NCBI GenBank assembly: GCA_030674915.1
Contig: JASXSV010000006.1
Coordinates: 1-64,000 of the forward strand
From: Candidatus Endonucleibacter bathymodioli
GTDB lineage: Bacteria; Pseudomonadota; Gammaproteobacteria; Pseudomonadales; Endozoicomonadaceae
DNA length: 64,000 nucleotides
Direction of reading: 5' to 3'
Positions within the stretch are counted from its first letter, which is position 1. Each line of letters starts with the position of its first letter. Shown in pieces: positions 20,401 through 30,000 of this stretch. A program made the translations under genes and the position numbers. Below the pieces are notes generated by a model. That model did no database searches. It was not told where the DNA came from and was given only the letters and a program-made list of their open reading frames with translations.

Positions 20401-22425
20401 TCAGTTCCATACCTTCTGGAGCGCCGCCAATGCGCTAGCATTCCAGCCAGGCTTGCCATTTAAGGGATGCCCCTTAATTTTATCTCTCACGGAATCAGCC
20501 TTACTCACCGTTCCTGTTAAGCTGGGATCATTCATCGCATCACCAATAAACTCACCAACTCTCTTTTCTGCATGACACTCATATACGACTTTTTGTAGTG
20601 CTGTAGTTTTAAACATCGCTTTTAGATGGTCTGGAGCACCACCTTTCATGAATAAACTACTTATATCTTTGCCGTCAAGTTTGTTAAGATCACCCCGAAA
20701 TTGACCATAATCCATAACTTTTCCATCTTGTAGATTCATATAGGTGCCATCACGCAGCTGATCATTGACTTCTTTAGCTGTGAGGTCGAGCGCACCAGTA
20801 TTTGCATATAAGGGCTCAGAATCGATCTTGACCTGCCTTGCATTTACATTTGCATATATAGCCTCTTCATGTAGTACCTCAGGCTTGCTGGCTGTCTTAC
20901 GCTTACTCTGGGCTACCTCCTTGACCTGACCGGCACTTTCAGTAGCGTTACCATGCAGCAGGTTTCGGATAGAATCCTTATGCTTTACCACCACATCAAC
21001 TAATTTATACTGGGCAGCTGACTGAACGACACCATACCTAGCGGTGCGAATCTCTGTAATAAGGCTCTCCGCAGACAAACCAGAAGCATCTTCCCCGTTA
21101 ACGACAGCATCAATAGCAATGAATGTTCCTGTTCTCCCTATTCCTGCGCTACAGTGAATAGCTGATGGTCCAGTAGAGTCACCTCTCAGCTGATGATGCA
21201 TATGCGAAAGCTCTACCAATACCTCAGCTGATAGGACACCATGGTCCGGCCAACCTTTGCAGTAAATATGAGTATGCTCTTTACCATCAATACTTACATT
21301 TACTGTTTCAACAGTGACCTCTGGATTCGTACTAAGCGCTTTAGTCGTAATATCAAGCACCTTCAATGTATGAGACTCTCCAGCTAGATCCTTCACTATT
21401 GTTTCTGATCCAGGCTCTAGCCCCTCCTTGCTCACATAACTTCCAATGCCATAACCTTTCGCCGTAGTACCTTCTATGGGTGCGGTTAAATTGACTGAAA
21501 CTGGTATACCTTGCTCACTATACATAGCAAGCAAGCTTCCAAAGCTACCAGCACCATTTTTCTTGGTCCCATCCGCAGCCTCTATGGCTTCGTGAGCAAT
21601 AAATTTTTGCCCACATAGCTCCACCTTATTTGCATGGAGCTGATGGGGAAAATTCTTGTTCTTGAACGTGACAGCAGATTCCTTACCTTCCTTATGAAAA
21701 TTTGGATAGCGTCTAAACATACCCTTATCGTCTTTCGGTCGATCCACACGATCTACCGAACCGCCATTTGGAAGGCGACTATACTCATTTGATAGCTTCT
21801 TATCTCCCTCGTCATGCTTAGCATTAAAACTAGTTGAAGTTAATAGATCTTCTGGCCACTCATACCCATCAATTTTACTTTGGAAGTCTTTACTCAGCTT
21901 CTCTACTTTTTCCGGCAAACTTAGTACTGGAACTGTGACAGAAGGCTTAGCAGACGGCTTAGGTGTAGGGACTGCGGCAGACGACTTAGGTGTAGGGACT
22001 GCGGCAGACGACTTAGCAGACGACTTAGGTTTAGGGACTGCGGCAGACGACTTAGGTGTAGGGACTGCGGCAGACGACTTAGGTGTAGGGACTGCGGCAG
22101 ACGACTTAGCAGACGGCTTAGCTTCTACCTTTTGCTGAGCACTATCAGAACTTGGACTCTCGCTAAGAGCCCTCATGATGATTGCTGCCGAAACAGGTAC
22201 TGCCTTTCTATCTGTCAATAACTTTTTAATCGCAGGAGATAATACTTTTCCTTTCAATAAAGCATCAACAAGCTGACTCTTTATGCTCTGATAACTTTTT
22301 TTTTGCACCCATTTTTTCACAGTTTTACCAAATTTTGCAACTCCCTTACTGGATTCATTGGGTTGAAACTGCTCAAATTTCGCCTGCAGTTCTGCAATGC
22401 TGTTTTGACCTGCCTTTCCTATCAC
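20401..22425 (-). CDS. Putative secreted protein-tyrosine phosphatase effector with EPIYA-like tyrosine motifs
   Basis: 674 residues from the GTG at 22425, chosen because AAGGAGGGG lies about 6-8 bases upstream; upstream ATGs lack such a site. Layout: N-terminal about 100-residue helical region, then a Pro/Ser/Ala tandem repeat (PKSSAAVPT units, about residues 102-162), then a eukaryote-type classical tyrosine phosphatase domain. The catalytic P-loop is HCSAGIGRTG with Cys425; the general acid is Asp394 in WPDHG. After it come three tyrosine motifs, IYANV (Tyr524), EPLYANT (Tyr540) and TYMNL (Tyr562), and a C-terminal helical domain. No signal peptide, so T3SS export is plausible. YopH-like activity is inferred; secretion is not shown. 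It stands alone beside a dead IS. Confidence 0.85.
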   Translation of the reverse strand: MIGKAGQNSIAELQAKFEQFQPNESSKGVAKFGKTVKKWVQKKSYQSIKSQLVDALLKGKVLSPAIKKLLTDRKAVPVSAAIIMRALSESPSSDSAQQKVEAKPSAKSSAAVPTPKSSAAVPTPKSSAAVPKPKSSAKSSAAVPTPKSSAAVPTPKPSAKPSVTVPVLSLPEKVEKLSKDFQSKIDGYEWPEDLLTSTSFNAKHDEGDKKLSNEYSRLPNGGSVDRVDRPKDDKGMFRRYPNFHKEGKESAVTFKNKNFPHQLHANKVELCGQKFIAHEAIEAADGTKKNGAGSFGSLLAMYSEQGIPVSVNLTAPIEGTTAKGYGIGSYVSKEGLEPGSETIVKDLAGESHTLKVLDITTKALSTNPEVTVETVNVSIDGKEHTHIYCKGWPDHGVLSAEVLVELSHMHHQLRGDSTGPSAIHCSAGIGRTGTFIAIDAVVNGEDASGLSAESLITEIRTARYGVVQSAAQYKLVDVVVKHKDSIRNLLHGNATESAGQVKEVAQSKRKTASKPEVLHEEAIYANVNARQVKIDSEPLYANTGALDLTAKEVNDQLRDGTYMNLQDGKVMDYGQFRGDLNKLDGKDISSLFMKGGAPDHLKAMFKTTALQKVVYECHAEKRVGEFIGDAMNDPSLTGTVSKADSVRDKIKGHPLNGKPGWNASALAALQKVWN
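21941..22123 (-). repeat. Coding tandem repeat, 27-bp unit
   Basis: Near-identical 27-bp units encoding PKSSAAVPT with occasional shorter KSSAKSS inserts, inside the phosphatase gene. High identity between units suggests recent expansion or slippage. The opposite strand shows an artefactual open frame. Confidence 0.85.
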
Positions 22426-22605
22426 TATGCTCCCCTCCTTAGCTATCATAAAGATTATGAATATTTTATAATGACTAATGCACATCGTTTTTCAGCGATC
22501 AAGACTTGACTCTCACTTCTATACCCTTACACATCACTTTTGCATTTTTTCATAGATATTACAAACCTTTTTTATTTTACGACCCACACACCTGAATAAT
22601 AACTT

Positions 22606-23672
22606 GAGACCTTTGCACGAGTCGCGCTAAACAACTGAAAATCAGGTATAATAAGCCATGCACAATCAATGCCTTTCGGTGAAATTATGGCTTGGGAAAA
22701 GCTGAAACAACGCATCCTAGCAGATTCAATGCTGATTGATCACGATGCAGTGGAAGAGCTCGATTCTGTCCATGAACTCATTGATTTGGCTCGCTTAGAG
22801 CATCATCTGAAAGATATACATTCAAGTTCACGAGACGAAAAGGCATGGTCGCCACTGATGATGTTTAAGGCACTGTGCTACTGCAAGGTTGGTATAAATT
22901 AAGCGATTCGGCCCTAGAGAAACAACTTGCTCGCGATCTTGTATTTCGTCGATTTATTGCGCTCGACATTTCAGAGTCAGTGCCGGACCACAGTACTTTT
23001 TGTCGATCTAGACAGACGCTCGATAAGTTGTTGCTTATGGATAAGTTGCTTCAAGAAATCAATTCCCAGCTTATAGATCAAGGTCTTTATATTAAATCTG
23101 GAGGTATCAGTATTGTTGATGCTAGCGTAATTGAGGCTAAACAGTGTCGTCCAAATAAGGATAAAGACAAGCACTCAACACAGGATCCTGACGCGAAGTG
23201 GAACGTGAAAGCCGGTTCTGACGGGAAAAGTAAAAGCACCTATGGCTATAAAGCGCACATAAATATCGATGAGGATGGGTTGATAAAATCGATCGGTTAC
23301 ACCGCAGGAAATGCTCACTATTCAAATTATTTCACTGAGCTATTAGATGGTGAAGAGTCGTCTGTTTATGCGGATAGAGCCTATTCCAACAAGAAGCACA
23401 GTGAATGACTGGATGATCGAAATATTGATAACAGAATAATAAAACGTGCTTATCGAAATAAACCATTAACAGAGCATGATAAGTGTTTTAACCGTTTACA
23501 TTCTGGCGTGCGCTGCACTGTGGATCGGGTATTTGGCGTTTTGAAATTACACTATGGCATGGCGAAAGTTCGTTATCTTGGCTTAATCCGAAACCGCACA
23601 CGTTTTGAAATAATGTGCGTGGGGCACAATATTAAACGAGGTTTATCGATTCAGCAGGCAAGTTGCGCCTGA
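22606..23672 (+). mobile_element. Inactive IS5-family insertion sequence
   Basis: The left end GAGACCTTTGCACGAG at 22606 is an IS5-type terminal repeat and reappears in a small element at 32732. The transposase follows from 22669. The right end is unclear: an inverted-looking motif CTAGCGCAAAGATACC lies near 24012-24027, so the element may extend to there (about 1.4 kb). Confidence 0.7.
22669..23672 (+). pseudogene. IS5-family transposase, frameshifted and with an in-frame stop
   Basis: The N-terminal part (MAWEKLKQRILADSM…) is in one frame up to about 22877, where the reading must change frame to continue as LLLQGWYKLSDSALEKQLARDL…. The catalytic first Asp is in IVDASVIEAKQ and the second in VYADRAYSNKK. 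A TGA at 23406-23408 then interrupts the frame, and homology resumes to the TGA at 23672 (…CTVDRVFGVLKLHYGMAKVRYLG… in two parts). The usual catalytic Glu before RVFG reads Asp. Two lesions make it non-functional. Confidence 0.88.
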
Positions 23673-24243
23673 AAATCGAAAATAAATGGTGAAATGGCTC
23701 GAATAGCGAATATTCGAACTGAAATCGTGCTTTTAAGGCTTTATCCTCAAAAAATGTTGTTTCATTTTGGATAACCGGCTTGCCATAGCAATGCTATAGT
23801 ACTAGGTTCTGGAAATTCAATCAGAGATTCCCTAGAGACTCGGATACCGTAAAGACCTCCAAAATGTAAAATATACCACGGTAGCTCATCCCTACCCCGA
23901 ATATGGAAATCATTCAAGAGCTACCTTGTCGGCCAGGTAAGCCCTGTGCCTTTTGACCTAATTAGGCTCACAAAAAATATTTCGATACTTTAATACACCT
24001 AGAATACACCTAGCGCAAAGATACCAACCGCGACTTGATGTTTTTTTTGATGCAATAACCACTCTTACGAATCAAGTATTGGCTGCATCAAGGTCGTCCT
24101 TCTGTCCAACCTTAGTGCCCCTCAGGCAAGTTATTTTGTCAGTGAAATAAGAATACTAACCTTCACTGCGAAATCCAGAAAACCTTGAAGATCGACTAAC
24201 ACCTTATCAAAATTGAATTATTCAAACATCCTCCACTCCTGTT
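23673..24243. other. Gene-free interval after the IS5 remnant
   Basis: Contains the motif GGAAATTCAATCAGAGATTC at about 23811-23830, which matches the ends of the repeat at 35131-35343, and a possible IS5-type right end near 24012-24027. No gene. Confidence 0.5.
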
Positions 24244-24247
24244 ATTA

Positions 24248-24844
24248 CTACGACAATGGCACAGAGCGCTGAATACCCCCTTTTAAAACGTCCTTATCGC
24301 GAACACTCTCAGGAGAGTGGAATATTAGATATAACTCCATTAATACTTCAGGAATCTGATTACACATGTCTTCCACTAATAGCTGATCTTGTAGAATGCT
24401 TCTGAATTCAAGTTCGTCATCAAACAGCCTGGATGCCAACATGATCGGCATTAATAACTCACAAACTTCTTGCTCACACTCCTGAAACCAAGCATCTTCA
24501 GCCAGAAAATGAGCCTCCATAAAACCAGCACACCAGTCCTCCATAGACATGGCAAAATTACTCTGATCTTCTTCGTAGAGAAGCGTAAAACCATCTTCAT
24601 TATTAAAAGAACGATCAATATCATCAGTAAGCAGACAAATGGCTTTATCCAACGCGCTAGCATCCTGACTAGTTAGTATTACTTCACCACGTAGTATAAC
24701 GACTCGTACTGACTCAGGCTTGATTTCGGCAGGACAAATTGTCAAAGCGGTTAAAAAGCCATGAACGCCATGGAAAGACATAATATCTTCACTGGCAGTA
24801 TTACTCTCTATTAACTGCTCAAGAGCTAATCTGATGTTCCGCAT
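24248..24844 (-). CDS. YecA/YgfB-like UPF0149 family protein
   Basis: 198 residues from ATG 24844 (an in-frame TTG at 24862 lacks a ribosome-binding site). The family core FHGVHGFLTALTICP lies near residues 24-38, and W-x-x-GF (MEDWCAGFMEAH) in the middle. Acidic overall, cytoplasmic, no C-terminal zinc (SEC-C) motif. Function of the family is poorly known. Flanked by gene-free DNA on both sides. Confidence 0.8.
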   Translation of the reverse strand: MRNIRLALEQLIESNTASEDIMSFHGVHGFLTALTICPAEIKPESVRVVILRGEVILTSQDASALDKAICLLTDDIDRSFNNEDGFTLLYEEDQSNFAMSMEDWCAGFMEAHFLAEDAWFQECEQEVCELLMPIMLASRLFDDELEFRSILQDQLLVEDMCNQIPEVLMELYLIFHSPESVRDKDVLKGGIQRSVPLS

Positions 24845-25235
24845 GAACGCACGTCCTGACAAGGCAAATATCTACACGTACACATTCTACATTAATAATC
24901 ATGGGCGTGTCAGCAAAAACAAAAAGTCATTATAAACGTCGTATTTGAAGAACTATACCCAAGATAATTCAAGACTCAGGCTTCAATATAACTATTATTT
25001 AAAGCTTGTGTTTCCGGGCTTGCTTGACAAGGCCAGAGTCAGAATTGGAAAATACGTGATTTATTTGAAATGTTTTTCTGACCTAGGCCTGATTTGCTAA
25101 TGAAGAAATTCGCGTACCTTGGTATGCTTTACCGTGGCTACGCAATCTCTGCTAGATTACTACAGCAAATAATAAGCCGTTTCTGGTATGAGCTACCACT
25201 AAATACAGCCCGATAAAACCAAAGGATGTTCTCTC
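24845..25235. other. Gene-free interval upstream of thrS
   Basis: About 390 bases between the divergent YecA-like gene and thrS; it must contain the thrS promoter and leader. No clear tRNA-like operator or attenuator could be drawn by eye. Confidence 0.5.
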
Positions 25236-27155
25236 ATGCCCGTAATTACGCTTCCCGACGGCAGCAATCGTGAATTTACTGATACCGTTTCCGTGCTGGA
25301 AGTTGCTCAGGATATTGGCCAGGGTTTGGCGAAAGCGACACTGGCCGGCAGAATCAATGGTCAGCTAGTAGATGCAAGCACGCAAATAACTGAAGACTCT
25401 GTAGTAGCTATTATTACGTCTCGGGACGAGGAAGGGATCAATATTATCCGCCATTCAACAGCTCACTTACTAGCAATGGCCACCCAGAACCTATACCCAG
25501 GAGCACAGGTGACTATCGGGCCAGTCATTGAGGATGGCTTTTATTATGATTTTGCCTATGAGCGTGCGTTTACGCCAGAAGACTTAATAAAAATTGAAAC
25601 GCGCATGGAAGAACTAGCAAAACAGAACATGATTATTGAAAGATTAGTCATGACTCGCGCAGAAGCCATTAGCGCATTCAAGGCACTAGGAGAAGAGTAC
25701 AAAGTTGAAATCATTAATGACTTGCCAGAGCCTGAAGAAATTTCTGTTTACCGCCAAGGTCACTGGATGGATCTTTGCCGTGGCCCTCATGTGCCATCCA
25801 CAGGCAAACTGAAAGCCTTTAAACTGATGCGGGTTGCTGGAGCATACTGGCGTGGCGACTCCAACAATAAAATGCTAACACGGATCTATGGCACAGCCTG
25901 GGAAGATAAAAAGGCACTAACAGCCTATCTGAAGCGACTGGAAGAAGCCGAACAGCGTGATCACCGTAAGCTGGGCAAGAAGCTTAATCTTTTCCATATA
26001 CAAGAAGAAGCTCCAGGCATGGTTTTCTGGCACCCGAATGGCTGGGCCATCTACCAGGAGCTGGAACAGTACATGCGCAGCAAGCAAAAGGCTTATGGCT
26101 ATCAAGAAATAAGAACCCCACAACTAGTAGACAGAGCCTTATGGGAGCGGTCTGGTCACTGGGACAAGTTCAAAGATAACATGTTTACTACTACCTCAGA
26201 AAGCAAGGACTTAGCTATAAAGCCAATGAACTGCCCTTGCCACGTTCAAATATTTAATCAGGGACTAAAAAGCTATCGTGATTTGCCAGTGCGCTTGGCG
26301 GAGTTTGGCTCCTGTCACCGTAATGAACCATCCGGATCCTTGCACGGCCTTATGCGTGTCCGAGGATTTACTCAGGATGACGCCCATATATTTGTGACAG
26401 AAGACCAAGTTCAGTCGGAAGTAGCAATGTTTATAGACTTCCTTCATGAAGTCTACGATGACGTCGGCTTTGATCGAGACAGCCTACTTTACAAACTGTC
26501 TACCAGGCCAGCAAATCGGGTTGGATCTGATGAAATATGGGATAAGTCGGAAAAAGCACTGAGTGAAGCATTAAACTCTCAGGGCTTACCTTGGGAAGAA
26601 TTGCCTGGCGAAGGTGCTTTTTATGGACCTAAGATTGAATTTTCTCTTAAGGACTGTATTGGCAGGGTCTGGCAGTGTGGCACTATTCAAGTTGACTTTT
26701 CCATGCCCGGCCTCTTAGGCGCAGAATACGTTAATGATAAAGGCGAAAAACAAACCCCTGTTATGCTACACAGAGCCATTCTAGGATCATTTGAACGCTT
26801 TATTGGCATGTTAATTGAGCATTTTGAAGGAGCAATGTCTGCGTGGCTAGCTCCCATTCAGGTTGTTATTTTAAGCATCACAGATCGTCAGAAAGATTAC
26901 GCCAATAAACTGAAAAAAACTTTGTCAGAAAGTGGATTTAGGGTAAATGTAGACTTGCGAAACGCAAAGATAGGCTTTAAAATTCGTGAACACACTTTGA
27001 TGAAAATTCCGTACCTGTTAGTCATAGGTGATAAGGAAGTAGAAGAAGGTACAATTGCTGTTCGTACTCGCGCGGGTGAGAACGCAGGTGTATTAACTGT
27101 AGCGGCGTTTACTGAACTATTGAAGAGCGATATTAGCAAACGTGGTAGAGCCTGA
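25236..27155 (+). CDS. thrS: Threonyl-tRNA synthetase
   Basis: Charges tRNA-Thr. 639 residues (E. coli 642). Domains in order: TGS (1-62), the second additional editing domain (about 63-225, with HSTAHLLA), the class II catalytic core (about 245-535) with zinc ligand Cys in [10 protein letters not shown], motif 2 [15 protein letters not shown] and motif 3 around [13 protein letters not shown], then the anticodon-binding domain. AGGA lies upstream of the ATG. In relatives it heads thrS-infC-rpmI-rplT-pheST; here the first four genes remain together. Confidence 0.98.
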   Translation: MPVITLPDGSNREFTDTVSVLEVAQDIGQGLAKATLAGRINGQLVDASTQITEDSVVAIITSRDEEGINIIRHSTAHLLAMATQNLYPGAQVTIGPVIEDGFYYDFAYERAFTPEDLIKIETRMEELAKQNMIIERLVMTRAEAISAFKALGEEYKVEIINDLPEPEEISVYRQGHWMDLCRGPHVPSTGKLKAFKLMRVAGAYWRGDSNNKMLTRIYGTAWEDKKALTAYLKRLEEAEQRDHRKLGKKLNLFHIQEEAPGMVFWHPNGWAIYQELEQYMRSKQKAYGYQEIRTPQLVDRALWERSGHWDKFKDNMFTTTSESKDLAIKPMNCPCHVQIFNQGLKSYRDLPVRLAEFGSCHRNEPSGSLHGLMRVRGFTQDDAHIFVTEDQVQSEVAMFIDFLHEVYDDVGFDRDSLLYKLSTRPANRVGSDEIWDKSEKALSEALNSQGLPWEELPGEGAFYGPKIEFSLKDCIGRVWQCGTIQVDFSMPGLLGAEYVNDKGEKQTPVMLHRAILGSFERFIGMLIEHFEGAMSAWLAPIQVVILSITDRQKDYANKLKKTLSESGFRVNVDLRNAKIGFKIREHTLMKIPYLLVIGDKEVEEGTIAVRTRAGENAGVLTVAAFTELLKSDISKRGRA

Positions 27156-27480
27156 TAACAAATTACAGACCTGTCATTTATTACCTCAACGTAAGGCTTC
27201 ACCATAGTTAAGATATACGCATCCATTTTGAAGAAAGTGTGGTATTATTTATTGTTCTCACCTTCAATAAAAACTGGTATATTATAAAGAAACTTTAAAA
27301 GTGTGAGAAAACTACAAATATTAAGGCTCCTGAGAGCGAAGAAAGTTAAGTGATTTATGACAGAGAAGGCAGCCAACACCTCATACAACTTCAAGGATGA
27401 TAAAAATATTAATATTTTTTTCTTCTGGCTACTTGTAGTCAGTCGAATTCATCTTTAATATTTACGTGTCAGGCTTATTG
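27156..27480. repeat. Spacer thrS-infC with fragments of the dispersed repeat
   Basis: Contains the right-end fragment CTCACCTTCAATAAAAACTGG near 27257-27277 and a second degraded piece, GGCAGCCAACACCTCATACA, near 27367. No coding frame. The spacer is longer than usual for this operon. Confidence 0.5.
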
Positions 27481-27490
27481 ATGTGTACAC

Positions 27491-27506
27491 AGGAGATACC
27501 CTTATC
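27491..27506 (+). promoter_or_regulatory. Ribosome-binding site and non-canonical AUC start of infC
   Basis: AGGAG at 27491-27495, eight bases, then ATC at 27504. The only in-frame upstream initiator, GTG 27483, has no ribosome-binding element. IF3 genes of gammaproteobacteria commonly start at AUU, which lets IF3 repress its own translation; an AUC start would serve the same purpose. Confidence 0.72.
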
Positions 27507-28046
27507 AGACGCAACAGTTTCCGTGAACGTCGCCCTCAAAAAGCGCCAATTAATGAAAATATCCGCGCGAAAGAAGTTCGCCTGATTGGCGCGGAAGGAG
27601 ATCAGGTTGGCATAGTTGGGTTAGATGATGCTTTAGTTATGGCCCAGGAAGCAGGACTGGATCTGGTTGAGATCAACTCAACCAGCGAACCACCTGTATG
27701 TAAAATATTAGATTACGGAAAACATTCATACCAGACGAAAAAGCAAAAAGCGGCGGCGAAGAAAAAACAGATTCATACCACGGTGAAAGAAGTTAAGTTT
27801 CGCCCAGGAACTGAAGATGGTGATTACCAGGTTAAACTACGTAATCTGTCGCGTTTTTTGACTGAAGGCAACAAAACGAAAATATCCCTTCGTTTTCGTG
27901 GTCGAGAAATGGCGCATCAAGAGATAGGCATGAGGTTGATGAGACGAGTTCAAACAGACCTAGACGAAATAGGTGTCGTTGAGCAATTTCCAAAAATGGA
28001 AGGTCGTCAGCTGATTATGGTGATTGCTCCGAAAAAGAAAAAATGA
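27504..28046 (+). CDS. infC: Translation initiation factor IF-3 (probable AUC start)
   Basis: From ATC 27504 the product is 180 residues, exactly the E. coli IF3 length. The N-domain holds [15 protein letters not shown] and [19 protein letters not shown], then a lysine-rich linker ([11 protein letters not shown]), then the C-domain with [16 protein letters not shown] and [13 protein letters not shown]3 binds the 30S subunit and proofreads start codons. A GTG at 27483 would add 7 unlikely residues. Followed by rpmI and rplT. Confidence 0.96.
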   Translation: MRRNSFRERRPQKAPINENIRAKEVRLIGAEGDQVGIVGLDDALVMAQEAGLDLVEINSTSEPPVCKILDYGKHSYQTKKQKAAAKKKQIHTTVKEVKFRPGTEDGDYQVKLRNLSRFLTEGNKTKISLRFRGREMAHQEIGMRLMRRVQTDLDEIGVVEQFPKMEGRQLIMVIAPKKKK

Positions 28047-28215
28047 TTTATACCCAAAGTGACTGCAATACAGTCAACACCCTATGCAAAATCAAAACAG
28101 GGTAGATATAAAATGTTGCTTAGCTTGTGACAAAAGCGCGCCAGGCTTTGTGTTGAGTCACTAATTTAGTTAAATTCCGGCATCTTCTGGATGACCAAAG
28201 TGCGGAGTATTGTTC

Positions 28216-28407
28216 ATGCCTAAAATAAAGACCAATAGCGGTGCCGCGAAGCGTTTTAAGAAAACAGCTTCTGGCTACAAACGTAAATGTGCATTCAAGA
28301 GTCATATCCTGACCAAAATGACTACAAAGCGTAAAAGACAGTTGCGGGGCACCTACATGGTGTCTCCTGCTGACTTGGGTCTCGTAAGACGCATGTTGCG
28401 TGCTTAA
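28216..28407 (+). CDS. rpmI: 50S ribosomal protein L35
   Basis: 63-residue basic protein [20 protein letters not shown]…, characteristic of L35. The ATG at 28216 is chosen over a TTG two codons upstream. The 169-base spacer after infC could hold the L20 autoregulatory structure known from E. coli, but I could not fold it confidently. Confidence 0.97.
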   Translation: MPKIKTNSGAAKRFKKTASGYKRKCAFKSHILTKMTTKRKRQLRGTYMVSPADLGLVRRMLRA

Positions 28408-28438
28408 TTTAATTTTGCATTTTTTTAGGAGATAAATT

Positions 28439-28795
28439 ATGGCGCGTGTTAAGCGTGGCGTTGTTGCACGTCGTAGTCATAAGAAAATTCTTAAGCTTGC
28501 TAAGGGTTATTATGGTGCGCGCTCGCGTATATTTCGTGTAGCTAAGCAGGCTGTGATTAAAGCAGGTCAATATGCGTACCGTGACCGTCGCCAACGCAAG
28601 CGCCAGTTTCGCGCTTTGTGGATAGCTCGGATCAATGCGGGAGCTCGGATCAATGGTTTGTCTTATAGCCGCTTCATAGCTGGACTAAAAAACGCTAAAG
28701 TTGAGGTTGACCGAAAGATTCTAGCTGACCTGGCTGTTTACGAGAAAGCAGTATTCGGTCAATTAGTGGAGAAGGCAAGAGTTTCCTTAGCGTAG
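28439..28795 (+). CDS. rplT: 50S ribosomal protein L20
   Basis: 118-residue, strongly basic protein [20 protein letters not shown]… with [16 protein letters not shown] and INGLSYSRF, as in all L20. TAGGAG precedes the ATG by 8 bases. L20 also represses its own operon in E. coli. pheS, which normally follows, is absent here; a gene-free stretch follows. Confidence 0.98.
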   Translation: MARVKRGVVARRSHKKILKLAKGYYGARSRIFRVAKQAVIKAGQYAYRDRRQRKRQFRALWIARINAGARINGLSYSRFIAGLKNAKVEVDRKILADLAVYEKAVFGQLVEKARVSLA

Positions 28796-29019
28796 CTCTA
28801 TACCCTATCAATGATACACTATTACTACCTACGCTTGCTCACTGAGAGTATTAGGTAGTTTAGCCGTAGAGCTGATTACTTTAACGCCTACTAGCGTTTC
28901 CAAAAATGCTGGGTAGTATTTGTTGTGCTTGAAAGAACATCGATGGCGAACCCTCATCACATCAAATTATTTGATGACATTACGTGGCCTTAGTACCACG
29001 CACCATTGCCTGAAAGCGC

Positions 29020-29060
29020 TCAACTGTTGGCCGACTCTCACACTCAATGGAAACGAATAT
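29020..29060 (+). repeat. Right-end fragment of the dispersed repeat between rplT and hda
   Basis: CAACTGTTGGCCGACTCTCA followed by CACTCAATGGAAACGAATAT. It marks the border where pheST would be expected after rplT. Confidence 0.5.
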
Positions 29061-29072
29061 AACTAAACTCCT

Positions 29073-29789
29073 CTACCAGATCATAACTTCTTTAACAAAA
29101 GGAATAGTAAGCTTTCGCTTAGCACTCAATGAAGCTTCATCAAGTTTATTAAGTATCTGAAATAAACTACCCATATCACGACTACTCCGGTAAAGAATAT
29201 AACGCGCAACCTCTTCACTCAAATCCAATCCTCTCATATGGGCTCTTAATTTCAGAGCAGCGACTTTATTGTCGTCATTGAGCGAGCGAACCTGAAAAGT
29301 AAGCCCCCAGCTCAAACGCGAAATAAGATCTGGCAACTTAATACCCAAGACTTTTGGAAGGCCATCAGCAGCTATCAATAACCTGGTATGGGAATCATGC
29401 AAGCGATTGAATAAATCAAAAACAGCCTCCTCCCAATCAGGCAAACCAGCAATCTTTCCTATATCATCAATACAAACAAGATGAAGGCGCTCTATACCGT
29501 CAAGCAACTGAGGCGAGTAATTAACCAGTTCTGACATAGACAAGTAAATACTTCTTCCTATACGGCGATCAACCTGATTACAGGCAGCCTGCAGCAAGTG
29601 AGTGCAACCTACCCCATTCTGACCATAGATGAAAATAAACTGTTCGATATCTATGCCAGATCGTTTTTGATCCATATCTAGAAAGTTTATCAAAGTATCA
29701 TTATCGCCAGCATAAAAGTTGGCAAATGTTGCGTCATCTCTCAGCAAGACATCTAACGGTAGTTGCATAGGTAAACTCATATACGACAT
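29073..29789 (-). CDS. hda: DnaA regulatory inactivator Hda
   Basis: AAA+ DnaA-related protein that, with the sliding clamp, stimulates DnaA-ATP hydrolysis to prevent re-initiation. 238 residues. The clamp-binding motif QLPLDVLL sits near the N-terminus (residues 9-16). The Walker A position reads GQNGVGCTHLLQAA and the sensor/box region is CIDDIGKI. Met1, Met4 or Met8 could start; the first is used. It groups with perM and the DUF2066 gene as in Pseudomonas. Confidence 0.93.
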   Translation of the reverse strand: MSYMSLPMQLPLDVLLRDDATFANFYAGDNDTLINFLDMDQKRSGIDIEQFIFIYGQNGVGCTHLLQAACNQVDRRIGRSIYLSMSELVNYSPQLLDGIERLHLVCIDDIGKIAGLPDWEEAVFDLFNRLHDSHTRLLIAADGLPKVLGIKLPDLISRLSWGLTFQVRSLNDDNKVAALKLRAHMRGLDLSEEVARYILYRSSRDMGSLFQILNKLDEASLSAKRKLTIPFVKEVMIW

Positions 29790-30000
29790 TTAATCCGTAG
29801 CAGTATCTCAAAACAGTTAAAGAGATTACTGATTGCTGACCACTACATCCATTGAGCTCAAAAAGACAGGAGTACTGGTGCATTTTAGCTACTTTATCGT
29901 TTACCGACATTTCCCATACCTTTGGGACTACATGCTTTTTGAGAGTAGCAAACATATTTACCGTTAATACCTCTTAACCAAGGGACAACAGCACTAATTA

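Noticed and set aside
21941..22123. Possible CRISPR array (regular 27-bp repeats)
   Set aside because: Units are contiguous without unique spacers and translate in frame within a gene.
21935..22138. Plus-strand repetitive open frame (GVGTAADDL units)
   Set aside because: Mirror frame of the PKSSAAVPT tandem repeat in the phosphatase gene.
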